Shown here piece after piece: positions 36,362 through 46,155 of a DNA stretch of 64,000 nucleotides. A model generated the notes under the pieces. It saw nothing but the letters and a program-made list of their open reading frames with translations, had not been told where the DNA came from and ran no database searches. The position numbers and the translations under genes are program-made. Each line of letters begins with the position of its first letter. Position 1 is the stretch's first letter. Source of the DNA: Bacteroides intestinalis (GTDB lineage: Bacteria > Bacteroidota > Bacteroidia > Bacteroidales > Bacteroidaceae); assembly GCF_902364365.1 (NCBI RefSeq), contig NZ_CABJDN010000007.1, positions 124,001-188,000 on the forward strand, given 5' to 3'.

Positions 36362-38205
36362 TTTAAAAACTTACATTGTTGACATCCCTTATCTGTTATA
36401 ACCTGCAATATATACACTCCCGTAGGATATTCCCGACAAGAGAAAGTTATAGTTTCTTTTCCTTCAGACAATATTTGTCTCAATAAACGTCCATTTACAT
36501 CATATATATTCAACGTATGGGAATTCTCCGGCAAATGGGCAATCACAGTTCCTTGTTGCTTATCACTATAAACAGTAAACTGAGTTTCTTGTTCGGTCTC
36601 GATTATTGGGGTAGGATCGGTCTTAATGATAATCTCATTCGTAGTGTCAGGACCACCACGAACAATTTTCCAATCAGTATCATCTGTTCCTTTGTAGACT
36701 GCAACAATACGATCTCCGGGTTGTGGAGACAATGAGATTTTACAAGGGAACGTAAAGGCCATACCACCATATGTCTTCATGCTTGAAATAGATGAAGTAC
36801 CTGATATAAGTTCTCTAATATTCTGATTCTTATCAACTATAGCTAAAGCTACTTTTCCAGAAAACGGAATTAATCCGAGATTCCAGAAAAAGCCGCATTT
36901 CACAGTAAAATTAGTATTTACATTAAACTGAGTTTCAGAAGTTATCAAACCGGAGTAAGATTCTCCACTGCCAGTTTTTCCAGCAAGCATCCCCAACAAA
37001 GTCTGATAGTTTGAATTTCCTTTTGCCGGCTTTAGCCCAAACAAAGCATCTTGATTCGCAATGAAACCACCGCCAGTGCTACCGCCTGCCCCCTGTTCAT
37101 TCGGATTTAAAGCGGAAATCAGAAAGAAACCATTGCTATGCCCACTCCATCCCCAATTTACTCTGAAATAATTCTCTGTTGTGTATGCATCCAGTATAAA
37201 CTGATGCCCTTCATTACTAAGAGTAGCTCCCCCATAAAGCACAGGACCTGCTGTCATTATTTCATTTTCCAACATTTGTATCCACTCTGTATCCGAGTAC
37301 CATTCGCGACGAAGACACAACATACTTTTATCGTACTTCATATACTCAGCCAATCCATAAATTGCTGTCAATGTAGCAGCACCGGTACCACCGGCAGAAG
37401 CTATATTGAACTCAGCCTGAGCCATAACACCACAATCGTACATCAAAGTTGCAACTTCATTTTTGGTAACTTCTGAAGAACTCCAATCATATTCAAGTGG
37501 CATATTATTCCACGCATAAGTATTGCCTAATGTCCTTTCTGGCACTGTCTGGGAAATTTCTCTTCCATTTATATGTGCTGTATAATTGTAAGTCGGAAGA
37601 GTTCCCGTACCAGCATCCGGCCATTGATAATATCTCATAAGTATAGCTACAGCCGTTGCAACACAACCTGTTACAGTTCGGATGCGATTAATTTCAGGAC
37701 AAAGGAAGTTATAGGGACTTAATTGATCCCACTTTGCCGTTTCATATTGTTTCACCACGTCTCCCGCAGTCATATCCGACAATCCTCTCCATGCTTTGGA
37801 TACAACATCAGAAGCATTCAGTCCTGTCTCTCTGGCTCTATTGATCTGCTCTTTCAACCCATTCATCCAACTTTTCAGATTAGCAGGCATCCCATCTACC
37901 ACAAAGTTATCCGTAAAAGAATACCCCAATACGGGCATAACCACATCATCTCCGGCAATAATAACAAAACCTTTCCGGTCGGTATTATTAAAAACATAAA
38001 AAGCCGGAAGATTCCTTGTACTACGGGTACTCAAATCTTCTCCATCCCAAACTAATTGCAGCTGTGGTGATGCAGAAGTGTTACGGGTTTGAACATTCGT
38101 TTTAAAGAAATCGGTAGCTAAAGCATGAGCCTGCTCTGCTGTTACATTATCAGCAAGAAGCCGACTTGTAAGAAGAATAAATAGAAAGAGTAGTGTACAC
38201 CTCAT
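36358..38205 (-). CDS. C10 family cysteine protease (streptopain-like) with C-terminal sorting-type domain
   Basis: A 615-residue secreted protease. Order: signal peptide (MRCTLLFLFILLTSRLLA), Spi-type prodomain (about 20-120, with YVFNNTDRKGFVIIAGDD), catalytic domain with Cys181 (VTGCVATAVA) and His334 (NEGHQFILDAY) and the NWGWSGHSNGFF segment, a beta-sandwich region, and a C-terminal domain ending YPTGVYILQVITDKGCQQCK that resembles type-A sorting domains. I chose 38205 because the signal peptide starts there. C10 enzymes such as SpeB and B. fragilis Bfp cut host proteins. It shares a promoter-like context with the next C10 gene. Confidence 0.9.
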   Translation of the reverse strand: MRCTLLFLFILLTSRLLADNVTAEQAHALATDFFKTNVQTRNTSASPQLQLVWDGEDLSTRSTRNLPAFYVFNNTDRKGFVIIAGDDVVMPVLGYSFTDNFVVDGMPANLKSWMNGLKEQINRARETGLNASDVVSKAWRGLSDMTAGDVVKQYETAKWDQLSPYNFLCPEINRIRTVTGCVATAVAILMRYYQWPDAGTGTLPTYNYTAHINGREISQTVPERTLGNTYAWNNMPLEYDWSSSEVTKNEVATLMYDCGVMAQAEFNIASAGGTGAATLTAIYGLAEYMKYDKSMLCLRREWYSDTEWIQMLENEIMTAGPVLYGGATLSNEGHQFILDAYTTENYFRVNWGWSGHSNGFFLISALNPNEQGAGGSTGGGFIANQDALFGLKPAKGNSNYQTLLGMLAGKTGSGESYSGLITSETQFNVNTNFTVKCGFFWNLGLIPFSGKVALAIVDKNQNIRELISGTSSISSMKTYGGMAFTFPCKISLSPQPGDRIVAVYKGTDDTDWKIVRGGPDTTNEIIIKTDPTPIIETEQETQFTVYSDKQQGTVIAHLPENSHTLNIYDVNGRLLRQILSEGKETITFSCREYPTGVYILQVITDKGCQQCKFLK

Positions 38206-38280
38206 ATAGTTAGGGGTTAGTTGTTTTAGTAGCACCTCAACGAATGACACAAATCACTATCTTGTTGTTCATTAGAAAGA

Positions 38281-38288
38281 CAAAATTA
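38281..38288 (-). promoter_or_regulatory. Probable -7 box (TAATTTTG) of the first C10 gene
   Basis: A perfect TAnnTTTG match on the minus strand in the context ATTTCAGTAATTTTG. The second C10 gene has ATTTCAGTAACTTTG at the same place, suggesting common control. Confidence 0.5.
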
Positions 38289-38391
38289 CTGAAATATATG
38301 GTTCGTCAGATGATTTTGGATACTTTTTTTTGATGAGCTTATCGCAAATGAACGTTTTAGAGTGCAAATCGTTCATTAGAATATAACAAAC

Positions 38392-38421
38392 AAGGCCATC
38401 CTAAGTTAATAGAATAGCCTC
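38392..38421 (-). terminator. Probable terminator of the 850-residue C10 protease gene
   Basis: In minus-strand sense GAGGCTATTCT pairs with AGGATGGCCTT (11 bp, some G-U), followed by GTTTGTT, 27 bp after the stop codon. Confidence 0.5.
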
Positions 38422-38447
38422 GTTCCTCCATACTATAAATATATAGT

Positions 38448-41000
38448 CTAACGTTTCATAAATTTGCTCTTGTATATCTTACCATCAACCGACTGCAATA
38501 CTACAATATAATAACCTGCAGTCAACCCTCTTACTGGTATAGAATACTCTTTTTTATCTCCGGACTCTTTTTGCTGTATCATCTGTTGTCCGGACAGATT
38601 ATAGACAGAAATTATCTTAACAATATTAGTCGTACGAATATACAGAACATCCTCTACAGGTTGTTGGTAGATAATTATCCCATTCGTATTAATAACTTCA
38701 TCTTCAATACCAGTAGCCGGTCCTACAGAGAAATTGAAACTGCACAGTGGGTGATTCCCATTATATCCTCCCAACAATTCCGGTTTATATAAACTAACGC
38801 TATAATTACCTTCTTCTACTTGTAGTTCTATTTCCATCTTCAATTCAAAAGGTTGGTCTTTTTCTATAAAAACGTCTGCATAATGCAAATTAGAGGTTGA
38901 ACTTTGACCAACAGTGAAAATCGCTGCCATCAAGGTTTTATCATATACATTGCCAGTTCCACTTAGTGATAAGTCTGCCATCAGCCTAAGTTTTTCTCCT
39001 ACTTGAAGCTGATTTTTCTCCAAGTGTGCATTGTCTACCACTAAATTAGAGGTTCCGTATGCTCTATTAACAGTGACGGGCAACAGTTTCTCGCCGATAC
39101 CATATACATATTCCCCCCATTGCACACCTGGACAAATATAATAATCTCCGACAGGAATATTAGTAGACGTCTTTGTTAGATTAGAAACTAAATTTCCGGA
39201 AATAATTATTTCTTCATTATCCACACCTGGTTTTAGTTCTAACTGAGTATACCCAGTTAGACTTATGATCTGCGGTTTTTCATCTGTAGTGAGAAACATT
39301 ACGCCTGCTAAACCATAAAATTCACTTGTTGCACTATTATTGGAAAGTAATAATTTGAAATCACCCTTACAACCACTATATAGATTATGCAAGACTTCTA
39401 CACTTCCATCCAAATCTTTCTGCAATATCAAGTTACCCGTAAATGGAGTAAGAGTACATTGATTGCCAGCAACAATAAGTGTGAACTGGGATTCCGAACC
39501 ATAATCACCACGTACACGGCTCCAAGAGGATTCACGCACATCTTTCGTTGCTAAATACAATGCATAAGTTCCATCAGCCAAATCGTTGGGAATTGTAATA
39601 TTTGAGAAAGTATGCTCTGGGATTCCTAAATTAGTCTTTACATTTCCTAAGGATGCACTCCATAAAACAGATTGTTTACTATCTTTCTCTGCAATGAATC
39701 CCAAATGACCATTCTTAAAAGTCGTACTCATATTATACATCTCAGTAACTGTAAGATCAAAATTTTCTCCTTTACTAACTTCTTCTTTGCTGACCTCTAA
39801 TTTTGAGAGAAAAAAATGAGAAGTATAACTTGAAGATGTCGTAGGAGGTTCAAAGCCGATGAGCATTCCTTGTTGATAGATAAAACCACCGCCAAGATTC
39901 GTGCCTCCACCGATACCCGGTGATGATGGATCCAGAGAAACGACTTCGAAGTAACCATTATTGGCACCACCCCATCCCCAATTAACATGAACCATATTTT
40001 GAGCATCATAACCATCAAAAACAAATTCATGTCCTACGTCTTTGGATGCACCATTATAAAGTACAGGGCGCCCCCCACTGAGTTCCGTCTTGATCATATT
40101 CATCCATTCTTCAGAAGTGAAATACTCGCGAGATATATATCCCAGATTTTCATCATAACCAAAATAATCAATTAAAGCTTGCCCCACTTTATAAGAGTAA
40201 GCTCCGGAACTGGAAGGGGAATAATCCATATCAACTGCAACACCACAGGCATACATTAACTGTGCAACAGCATTTGCTTGCTCAGCCGTATAGCTGCCGT
40301 CAACATATTGAGGTAACATTTTATCCCAACTAAAAGTCGTATTCCCATAATCAAAGGAATATTCAAATCCTGATGAAGTCTTATAGGAATAGCTACCTTT
40401 ACCCTTTACTGGATAATTGTGATATTTTAAAATCATTGCCATGGCCGTGGCTACACAGCCAGTCACACAACGGCTTCCTTGCACTAACGGGCAAGCATTA
40501 TTATAAGGTGCATCCTGATTCCAATTGATATCGCCCAACATAGGAGCAACCGTTTCTGGAAAAACGGCACGCGTCAGTAGTCGAGGCTCTTTTATCACTT
40601 GTTCACCACCGGCCAAAGCCGTATATACAGCATTATAACTTTCCAGCCAACTTTGTATATTAGGAGGTAAGTTGTTTATTACAAAAGCACCTCTATCAGA
40701 ATATCCCAATACAGGTTTCATGCGGTCATCACCCGAAACAATCACATAGGCAGACTGTCCATGGTTATAAACATAAAAAGCTGTTCCTTCCACGCTACGG
40801 GTAGATACAGATTTTAGCAAATCATTGGAAACTGCCACCAACTGAATATCACCAGCATTACGGGTTACAACCTCGGATGACTGCATAAAGAAAGAACGAG
40901 CAATAGAAAGAGCTTCTTCCGGAGAGCGCTGAGCCGTCCATGCTGTTAAGCTACACAGAAGAACTAAAGACAGGAGTAGTAATTTCTTCATAGGCATCAT
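38448..41000 (-). CDS. C10 family cysteine protease, long form
   Basis: An 850-residue secreted protease related to the neighbouring C10 enzyme. Signal peptide (1-23), Spi-type prodomain (about 25-130, AFYVYNHGQSAYVIVSGDD), catalytic domain with Cys182 (CVTGCVATAMAMI) and His324 (DVGHEFVFDGYD), the NWGWGGANNGYFEV segment, then about 400 residues of beta-rich repeats and a C-terminal sorting-type domain (IISVYNLSGQQMIQQ ending GKIYKSKFMKR). All catalytic residues are intact. The first codons give MMPMKK, so the exact start is 41000 or 40991. It follows the SusD terminator and has its own promoter box. Confidence 0.9.
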   Translation of the reverse strand: MMPMKKLLLLSLVLLCSLTAWTAQRSPEEALSIARSFFMQSSEVVTRNAGDIQLVAVSNDLLKSVSTRSVEGTAFYVYNHGQSAYVIVSGDDRMKPVLGYSDRGAFVINNLPPNIQSWLESYNAVYTALAGGEQVIKEPRLLTRAVFPETVAPMLGDINWNQDAPYNNACPLVQGSRCVTGCVATAMAMILKYHNYPVKGKGSYSYKTSSGFEYSFDYGNTTFSWDKMLPQYVDGSYTAEQANAVAQLMYACGVAVDMDYSPSSSGAYSYKVGQALIDYFGYDENLGYISREYFTSEEWMNMIKTELSGGRPVLYNGASKDVGHEFVFDGYDAQNMVHVNWGWGGANNGYFEVVSLDPSSPGIGGGTNLGGGFIYQQGMLIGFEPPTTSSSYTSHFFLSKLEVSKEEVSKGENFDLTVTEMYNMSTTFKNGHLGFIAEKDSKQSVLWSASLGNVKTNLGIPEHTFSNITIPNDLADGTYALYLATKDVRESSWSRVRGDYGSESQFTLIVAGNQCTLTPFTGNLILQKDLDGSVEVLHNLYSGCKGDFKLLLSNNSATSEFYGLAGVMFLTTDEKPQIISLTGYTQLELKPGVDNEEIIISGNLVSNLTKTSTNIPVGDYYICPGVQWGEYVYGIGEKLLPVTVNRAYGTSNLVVDNAHLEKNQLQVGEKLRLMADLSLSGTGNVYDKTLMAAIFTVGQSSTSNLHYADVFIEKDQPFELKMEIELQVEEGNYSVSLYKPELLGGYNGNHPLCSFNFSVGPATGIEDEVINTNGIIIYQQPVEDVLYIRTTNIVKIISVYNLSGQQMIQQKESGDKKEYSIPVRGLTAGYYIVVLQSVDGKIYKSKFMKR

Positions 41001-41026
41001 TTATTAGAATAATTAAAAGGAAATTG

Positions 41027-41034
41027 CAAAGTTA
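41027..41034 (-). promoter_or_regulatory. Probable promoter of the long C10 gene (TAACTTTG)
   Basis: A perfect TAnnTTTG -7 box on the minus strand. A TTTG at 41053-41056 lies 18 bp upstream and could act as -33 box. Confidence 0.55.
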
Positions 41035-41083
41035 CTGAAATTCGCTACTTTGCAAATATTTTCATCTACTATTTTGTATATCA

Positions 41084-41124
41084 ATAAAAAACAAGGGTGT
41101 ATCCGCAGATTCGAATACACCCTT
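41084..41124 (-). terminator. Intrinsic terminator after SusD of cassette 1
   Basis: In minus-strand sense AAGGGTGTAT and ATACACCCTT form a perfect 10-bp stem, followed by GTTTTTTA. It lies 20 bp after the SusD stop, so the C10 proteases downstream are a separate unit. Confidence 0.75.
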
Positions 41125-41143
41125 CCCTTTTTCTATTTACTTA

Positions 41144-42775
41144 TTAGTTCACCGGAGTTGGAGCCATTGCAGCAGGATTATTGTCAGCCTCTGTAATAGC
41201 ACTGTTCACTGATGTTTCAGCTTCAGGAATACGGTAAATCATGATAGGAGCTTCAGCAGCAATCTCAGCAAATGTACTGTTGATAGGATAGTTAGCCCCT
41301 TGACGGATAATAGGTTTCTTTAAACGCAAGATATCAAATAATGCAAAACCTTCACCCCAAAGTTCAACACGGCGCTGGAACCAAACTTCATCGATAAATG
41401 CATCCAAAGAACCTGCTGTGCAAGTATAAGACGGATCACGATATTGTCTTACGAACTCTTCCAATTTCTGCTTACCGGTAGCCAGGTTTTCCCGGCCAAG
41501 AGCTTCTGCTTCAATCAATTTCATTTCTTCAACACGCATCAAAGGCCAGTCTTGCGCATTATCCGTATCTGCAAAAGTTCCATTGTCAGGACCAAACTTC
41601 ACATTTGTATAAGGAGAGAATTTACTGGGGAAAGTTCCACTATTAAACATACCATTCGCCCAATAGTAAGCATAGTCTTCACCAAGTCCATTATCCAGTA
41701 CAGGCGAGTGCAGATCTTCATCTACCCACCAGCCCTTACGTACATCCGTTTCCGGTATCTTAGCCCATAAATTCTTGTTGATGAGACGATAAGCCACGTC
41801 AGTAGCACTGGCAGCCGTTGTATATCCCATACCCGTCAGTGAACAAAGATTAGAAGGCCAGTTCACGATACCGGTTTTTGCCAGATAATCTTCCGTAGTC
41901 ACTACGATACCCCAGATCCATGCATTATCTGTAGCATTATAGAAAGTAGGCTGGCTTACATCTGCAACAGAATAAGGGGCGGAAGTACCATAAGCTTTAG
42001 CTGCATCAGAAGCTGCTGCCGCCCACTTACCCATCAACAAGTTGGCACGGGCACGCAAACCATAGGCCACTTCTACTGATATTTCAGCTTTATCAGCACG
42101 TGCAGAAGCACCGGTCAACAAAGTAATGGCCTCATCCAGATCTTCCATAATGCGGCTATATACCTGTTGTACACTTGCACGCGGATTATTCATTAACTCA
42201 GTATCAGAAGTTGTTTCCAATACCAAAGGTACCCCATTAGCAGTTTCGTGACCTATGTAAGTCAACTGATAAGTCTGAATAAGTTGTAAATAATCAAAAG
42301 CACGTGAAGCCAATGCCTGACCACGATATTTCTTTAAAGAAGCGTCTGTTGCATCTGCCGGAATAGCTTTAAGAATATCATTAGCAGTTTTCATATGCTT
42401 ATAATATAGCTTCCACAGAAAAGCATTAAATGTAGATGTAATATTTCTGTCTAATAAGCGTTGAGAACTGATAAACTTATTATAACCGGTCTGGTCATTC
42501 AAAGTCAACAAATCCTGTCCGGCTGTTTCATAAATCATACAAGCTGCCGGAAAGCCATAGTCCATGTGGTTATTATAATCGGTCAATAGGTTTGTATGAG
42601 AATAAAGACCTGTTTTCAAACCATTCAATTCAGAAGAAATACGGTCTGGCAGCAACTCAACCACCTCATTTTTCTGGTCTTGTGTCACGGTGCTTCCTTC
42701 AGGAAACTTATCGAGATCACAAGAAACCACCACCATGGTTGCAGAAAGCAGTAATATATATTTGTTAATCTTCAT
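41144..42775 (-). CDS. SusD/RagB family lipoprotein, cassette 1
   Basis: A 543-residue surface lipoprotein (signal ending VVVSCDLD, lipid Cys near 19) of the SusD/RagB family, which lids the SusC barrel and binds the nutrient. TPR-like helices and the typical C-terminal segment WFQRRVELWGEGFALFDILRLK are present. The start is 20 bp after the SusC stop. RagB-like members bind peptides, SusD-like ones glycans; the nearby proteases favour peptides or glycoproteins, but this is an inference. Confidence 0.93.
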   Translation of the reverse strand: MKINKYILLLSATMVVVSCDLDKFPEGSTVTQDQKNEVVELLPDRISSELNGLKTGLYSHTNLLTDYNNHMDYGFPAACMIYETAGQDLLTLNDQTGYNKFISSQRLLDRNITSTFNAFLWKLYYKHMKTANDILKAIPADATDASLKKYRGQALASRAFDYLQLIQTYQLTYIGHETANGVPLVLETTSDTELMNNPRASVQQVYSRIMEDLDEAITLLTGASARADKAEISVEVAYGLRARANLLMGKWAAAASDAAKAYGTSAPYSVADVSQPTFYNATDNAWIWGIVVTTEDYLAKTGIVNWPSNLCSLTGMGYTTAASATDVAYRLINKNLWAKIPETDVRKGWWVDEDLHSPVLDNGLGEDYAYYWANGMFNSGTFPSKFSPYTNVKFGPDNGTFADTDNAQDWPLMRVEEMKLIEAEALGRENLATGKQKLEEFVRQYRDPSYTCTAGSLDAFIDEVWFQRRVELWGEGFALFDILRLKKPIIRQGANYPINSTFAEIAAEAPIMIYRIPEAETSVNSAITEADNNPAAMAPTPVN

Positions 42776-42795
42776 AATTCTATATTTGTTTTAGA

Positions 42796-45768
42796 TTAAA
42801 ATGAAAGTGATAAACCTCCCGAAATAGCACGGATAGGAGAATATACGTCTGCACTGGCAGTTGTATAGCTCTGACGAGGGTCGAAACCTTTACGCTTACT
42901 GAACAGAGCAACATTGTCAGCTGACATATAAACACGCAATGAACTAATACTCAATGAACGCACCCAGCTTTTTGGCAAAGTATATCCCAACGTTATGCTA
43001 TTGATACTCAAATAGTCAGACTTAGTAAGGAAACGATCAGACAAATAGTTGGCATACTGGTCCGTTGCACTCAGACGAGGTATATTAGAGCCTTTATTAT
43101 CAGCAGTCCAGGCTTTCAAGATATCCTTATGCCAGTTTTGACCAGGATCGGTACCTGAATTCATCAAAGATGCATAACCATTGTCGTACATACGTCCACC
43201 CAACTGATAAGCAAAAGAGATAGAGAAATCAAATCCATACGCATTCAAGCTCGTTCCAAAACCACCATATACTTTCGGCAGAATATCGCCGGTTGCATAA
43301 CGGGTAGCATTCGGAGCATCCGTAGTTTTTTCTTGTCCGGTTACATTGCCTTCCGCATCCGTAATATCCTTGTAGTATTGTGCGACTCCATTTTCATCTA
43401 CACCTGCATACTTACGCAGATAGAATTGATATCTGGATTCACCCTCACGATAAATATAGCTACCACTGATCATCTCACCATTCAATGAAGGATCCAGTTC
43501 ATTAATGGTGTTTTTGAAATGAGTCAAGTTAAAATTCAAGCGCCAGGTCAAATCATTTGTATCAATCAATAATCCGTTCAAATCCAATTCAACACCTTTA
43601 TTAGTCATAGAACCCACATTCATTGGAATACTGGCATAACCGGCAGAAGCGTTCATTGGTTTATTGTACAACATATCGGTAGTCTTACGACTGAAGTATT
43701 CAACAGTACCGCTCAAACGTCCTTTAAAAAACTCAAAGTCAAAGCCTGTGTTGAAACTGTGAGAAGTTTCCCAAGTGATATCTTTATTACCTTTATAAGA
43801 AAGAGCTAAGGCAAAATCATTATTACTGTTAGAAACCGTATATTGATCCAGATAAGCATAGTAATTACCAATATTGTCATTACCCTGTGCACCATAACTG
43901 ATTTTGAACTTCAACATGTCAATCCAAGATACATGCTGCAGGAATGATTCTTTATTCATCAACCAACCTAAACCAACAGACCAGAAGTTACCCCAGCGAT
44001 TATCAGGATGGAAACGTGAAGAAGCATCGCGACGGAAAGAAGCGCTTGCAAAGTATTTTTCCAGATAGTCATATTGAGCACGGAACAAAAAACCTGCTGT
44101 AGCATAATTAGCAGTACTGGAGTTTGTACTCGGAGTATTAATAGCATTATTCAATTCTACAATAGTCGGGTTGTAGACTTTTTGTTTGCTACCGGACAAT
44201 GATTGATTTTTATAATCATAAGATTCAAAACCTGCCAGCAAATCAATGTTATGGTCACCGAAGTTCTTCTTATAAGTCAGTAAATACTGTTGGTTAATAC
44301 TGAATACACGACTGTGAGAAACGCCTACCACACCACCGGTATTACCAGCATACTGTCCGTAGTAAGGGTTGATCAATTCAGTGTAACGCGTATTATCCAG
44401 ATCCATACCCCAATTAGCAGTTGCTTTCAATCCTTCGATAATAGATACTTCTACAAAAGCACGTCCACTCAAGATATCCATATTATACTCATTCTTATCC
44501 AACTGCAAAGCAGATGCCGGATTAGATTGAGAAAGGAATGGACGGTTCAAAGCTGTAGTACCATCTGTATACATACCATTACCATAGTCATACATTGTAA
44601 AGCCGCGAGAGTCTTTCCTGATACTTCCATCTGCATTACGGATATACAAAGGATAGATAGGAGCAATATTATTAGTTATATAAAATAAGTTGGTAGAGCT
44701 TCCTGAAGTAGTTTGTTCATCAGGATAACGGCTCACAATATTAGAGTAAGCAACATTAGCACCTACTTTCAACCACTCCTTCACCTGGTAGTCGGCTTTC
44801 AATCGGAACGAAAGACGAGAGAATGAAGAGCCCGGGATGAGACCGCTGTCATCCAGATAGCCGGCTGACATATAATAGTTCATTTTTTCAGTAGAACCAC
44901 TAATGTTTACGTTATATTCCTGACGTAAGTTACCATTATCAAGCAGTTCTTTCTCCCAATCATCAGGAGTAATATAGTAATCTCCATACACCCGACCAAG
45001 CTTAGCATTCGGATTAAGTTTACCGTCTACACCTATATATCCCTCACCATTAGGCACTGTGTAAACAGGGTATCCCAAACCATCCTTAGAAAACAGTAAT
45101 GAATTAATATACTGATTACCAGTCATTCCATTAGACAATACTCTATTGGGATCTCCACCAGCATAGCCATTCAACATTGCTGTGTAGTAGTTCTCCACAT
45201 ATTCCTGAGAAGAAGTCATAACGTCATAGTTAGACACACCGCGACGGTTAGTACCCCACTTAGCATCCAGATTTACAGTTGCTTTTCCCGTAGCTCCTTT
45301 TTTAGTAGTCACCAAAATTACACCATTGGCACCACGTGCACCATACAATGCATTAGAAGCAGCATCCTTTAATACCGTCAAACTCTCAATATCTTGTGAG
45401 TTGATAGCTGAAATATCACCATCATAAGGAACACCATCCACTACATACAACGGATTGTTACTTGCAGACAAAGAACCAACACCACGAATACGTACAGTAG
45501 ACCCTGTACCCGGCTGCCCATTACCACTTGTAGTCTGTACACCGGCCACCTGTCCCGAAAGTGCATTCGATATATTGGAAACCTGACGCTCTGCTATTTT
45601 ATCAGCTTTAATAGTAGAAGCAGATCCCGTAAACTGAGATTTTTTTGCGGTACCATAAGCAACCACCATTACTTCGTCAAGCATCTCAGCATCAGACTTC
45701 ATAATAACCTTCACAGTAGGTTTAATACCCACTTCTTGTGCTTGCATTCCAATGTACGAAATCTGCAA
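42796..45768 (-). CDS. SusC/RagA family TonB-linked importer, 5'-truncated, cassette 1
   Basis: About 990 residues of a SusC/RagA outer-membrane importer: end of the carboxypeptidase-like domain (SYIGMQAQEV), TonB-box region, plug (VRIRGVGSLSASNNPLYVVDGVPYDGD), then the barrel to a terminal aromatic strand. Signal peptide and most of the N-terminal domain are missing: homology begins at S-P-A-K-T-L-Q near 45784, and an in-frame TAA lies just upstream. There is no ATG, and the TTG at 45768 falls inside the fold. The other two SusC genes are cut at the same codon, so this is a silent cassette waiting for a 5' end by recombination, not random decay. Confidence 0.88.
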   Translation of the reverse strand: MQISYIGMQAQEVGIKPTVKVIMKSDAEMLDEVMVVAYGTAKKSQFTGSASTIKADKIAERQVSNISNALSGQVAGVQTTSGNGQPGTGSTVRIRGVGSLSASNNPLYVVDGVPYDGDISAINSQDIESLTVLKDAASNALYGARGANGVILVTTKKGATGKATVNLDAKWGTNRRGVSNYDVMTSSQEYVENYYTAMLNGYAGGDPNRVLSNGMTGNQYINSLLFSKDGLGYPVYTVPNGEGYIGVDGKLNPNAKLGRVYGDYYITPDDWEKELLDNGNLRQEYNVNISGSTEKMNYYMSAGYLDDSGLIPGSSFSRLSFRLKADYQVKEWLKVGANVAYSNIVSRYPDEQTTSGSSTNLFYITNNIAPIYPLYIRNADGSIRKDSRGFTMYDYGNGMYTDGTTALNRPFLSQSNPASALQLDKNEYNMDILSGRAFVEVSIIEGLKATANWGMDLDNTRYTELINPYYGQYAGNTGGVVGVSHSRVFSINQQYLLTYKKNFGDHNIDLLAGFESYDYKNQSLSGSKQKVYNPTIVELNNAINTPSTNSSTANYATAGFLFRAQYDYLEKYFASASFRRDASSRFHPDNRWGNFWSVGLGWLMNKESFLQHVSWIDMLKFKISYGAQGNDNIGNYYAYLDQYTVSNSNNDFALALSYKGNKDITWETSHSFNTGFDFEFFKGRLSGTVEYFSRKTTDMLYNKPMNASAGYASIPMNVGSMTNKGVELDLNGLLIDTNDLTWRLNFNLTHFKNTINELDPSLNGEMISGSYIYREGESRYQFYLRKYAGVDENGVAQYYKDITDAEGNVTGQEKTTDAPNATRYATGDILPKVYGGFGTSLNAYGFDFSISFAYQLGGRMYDNGYASLMNSGTDPGQNWHKDILKAWTADNKGSNIPRLSATDQYANYLSDRFLTKSDYLSINSITLGYTLPKSWVRSLSISSLRVYMSADNVALFSKRKGFDPRQSYTTASADVYSPIRAISGGLSLSF

Positions 45769-45784
45769 AGTCTTCGCAGGACTA
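45760..45784 (-). repeat. Shared recombination-site-like sequence, cassette 1
   Basis: Core TGCGAAGACTTTGCA (minus strand, 45764-45778) is a 13-of-15 palindrome with arms TGCGAAG/CTTTGCA. It lies exactly where the SusC reading frame loses homology. The same sequence bounds cassettes 2 and 3. Confidence 0.7.
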
Positions 45785-46155
45785 CAACACGATTATTTAA
45801 TTGGTTATCAGAGATTTACCAAAATAGAAAGAACTCAAAATTCGAATATTTGTATATAATATTATATTGATTATAAGACATATATATTAATATGATTATC
45901 ATCATGATCTACCGCATATATCCTAATAATAAATCTAACTTACTAATTATTAAATATATAAATAGATGTATAGTCGTAATTTGCATTATTAAATTGCAAC
46001 TAAAAGTCTTTTAAATAGCATATTGTTTGAAAATAATTATCTATATAGCTGTAATCAAAAACAAAAACGGGAAGCATATCATTTAGAATATGCCTCCCGC
46101 TTTATGTGTAATTTATTTATTGTAAAGTCCACTATTTCTATCAGAACCAACTAAA
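45785..46155. other. AT-rich spacer before cassette 1
   Basis: No gene seen. The stretch is very AT-rich and shows no similarity I can see to the regions before the other two SusC cassettes. A terminator hairpin of the preceding transcription unit lies at its far end. Confidence 0.5.
46061..46100 (-). terminator. Terminator after the hypothetical protein gene
   Basis: In minus-strand sense a 12-bp stem (CGGGAGGCATAT with ATATGCTTCCCG, one G-U) is followed by TTTTTG. It lies about 56 bp after the stop codon at 46156. Confidence 0.7.
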
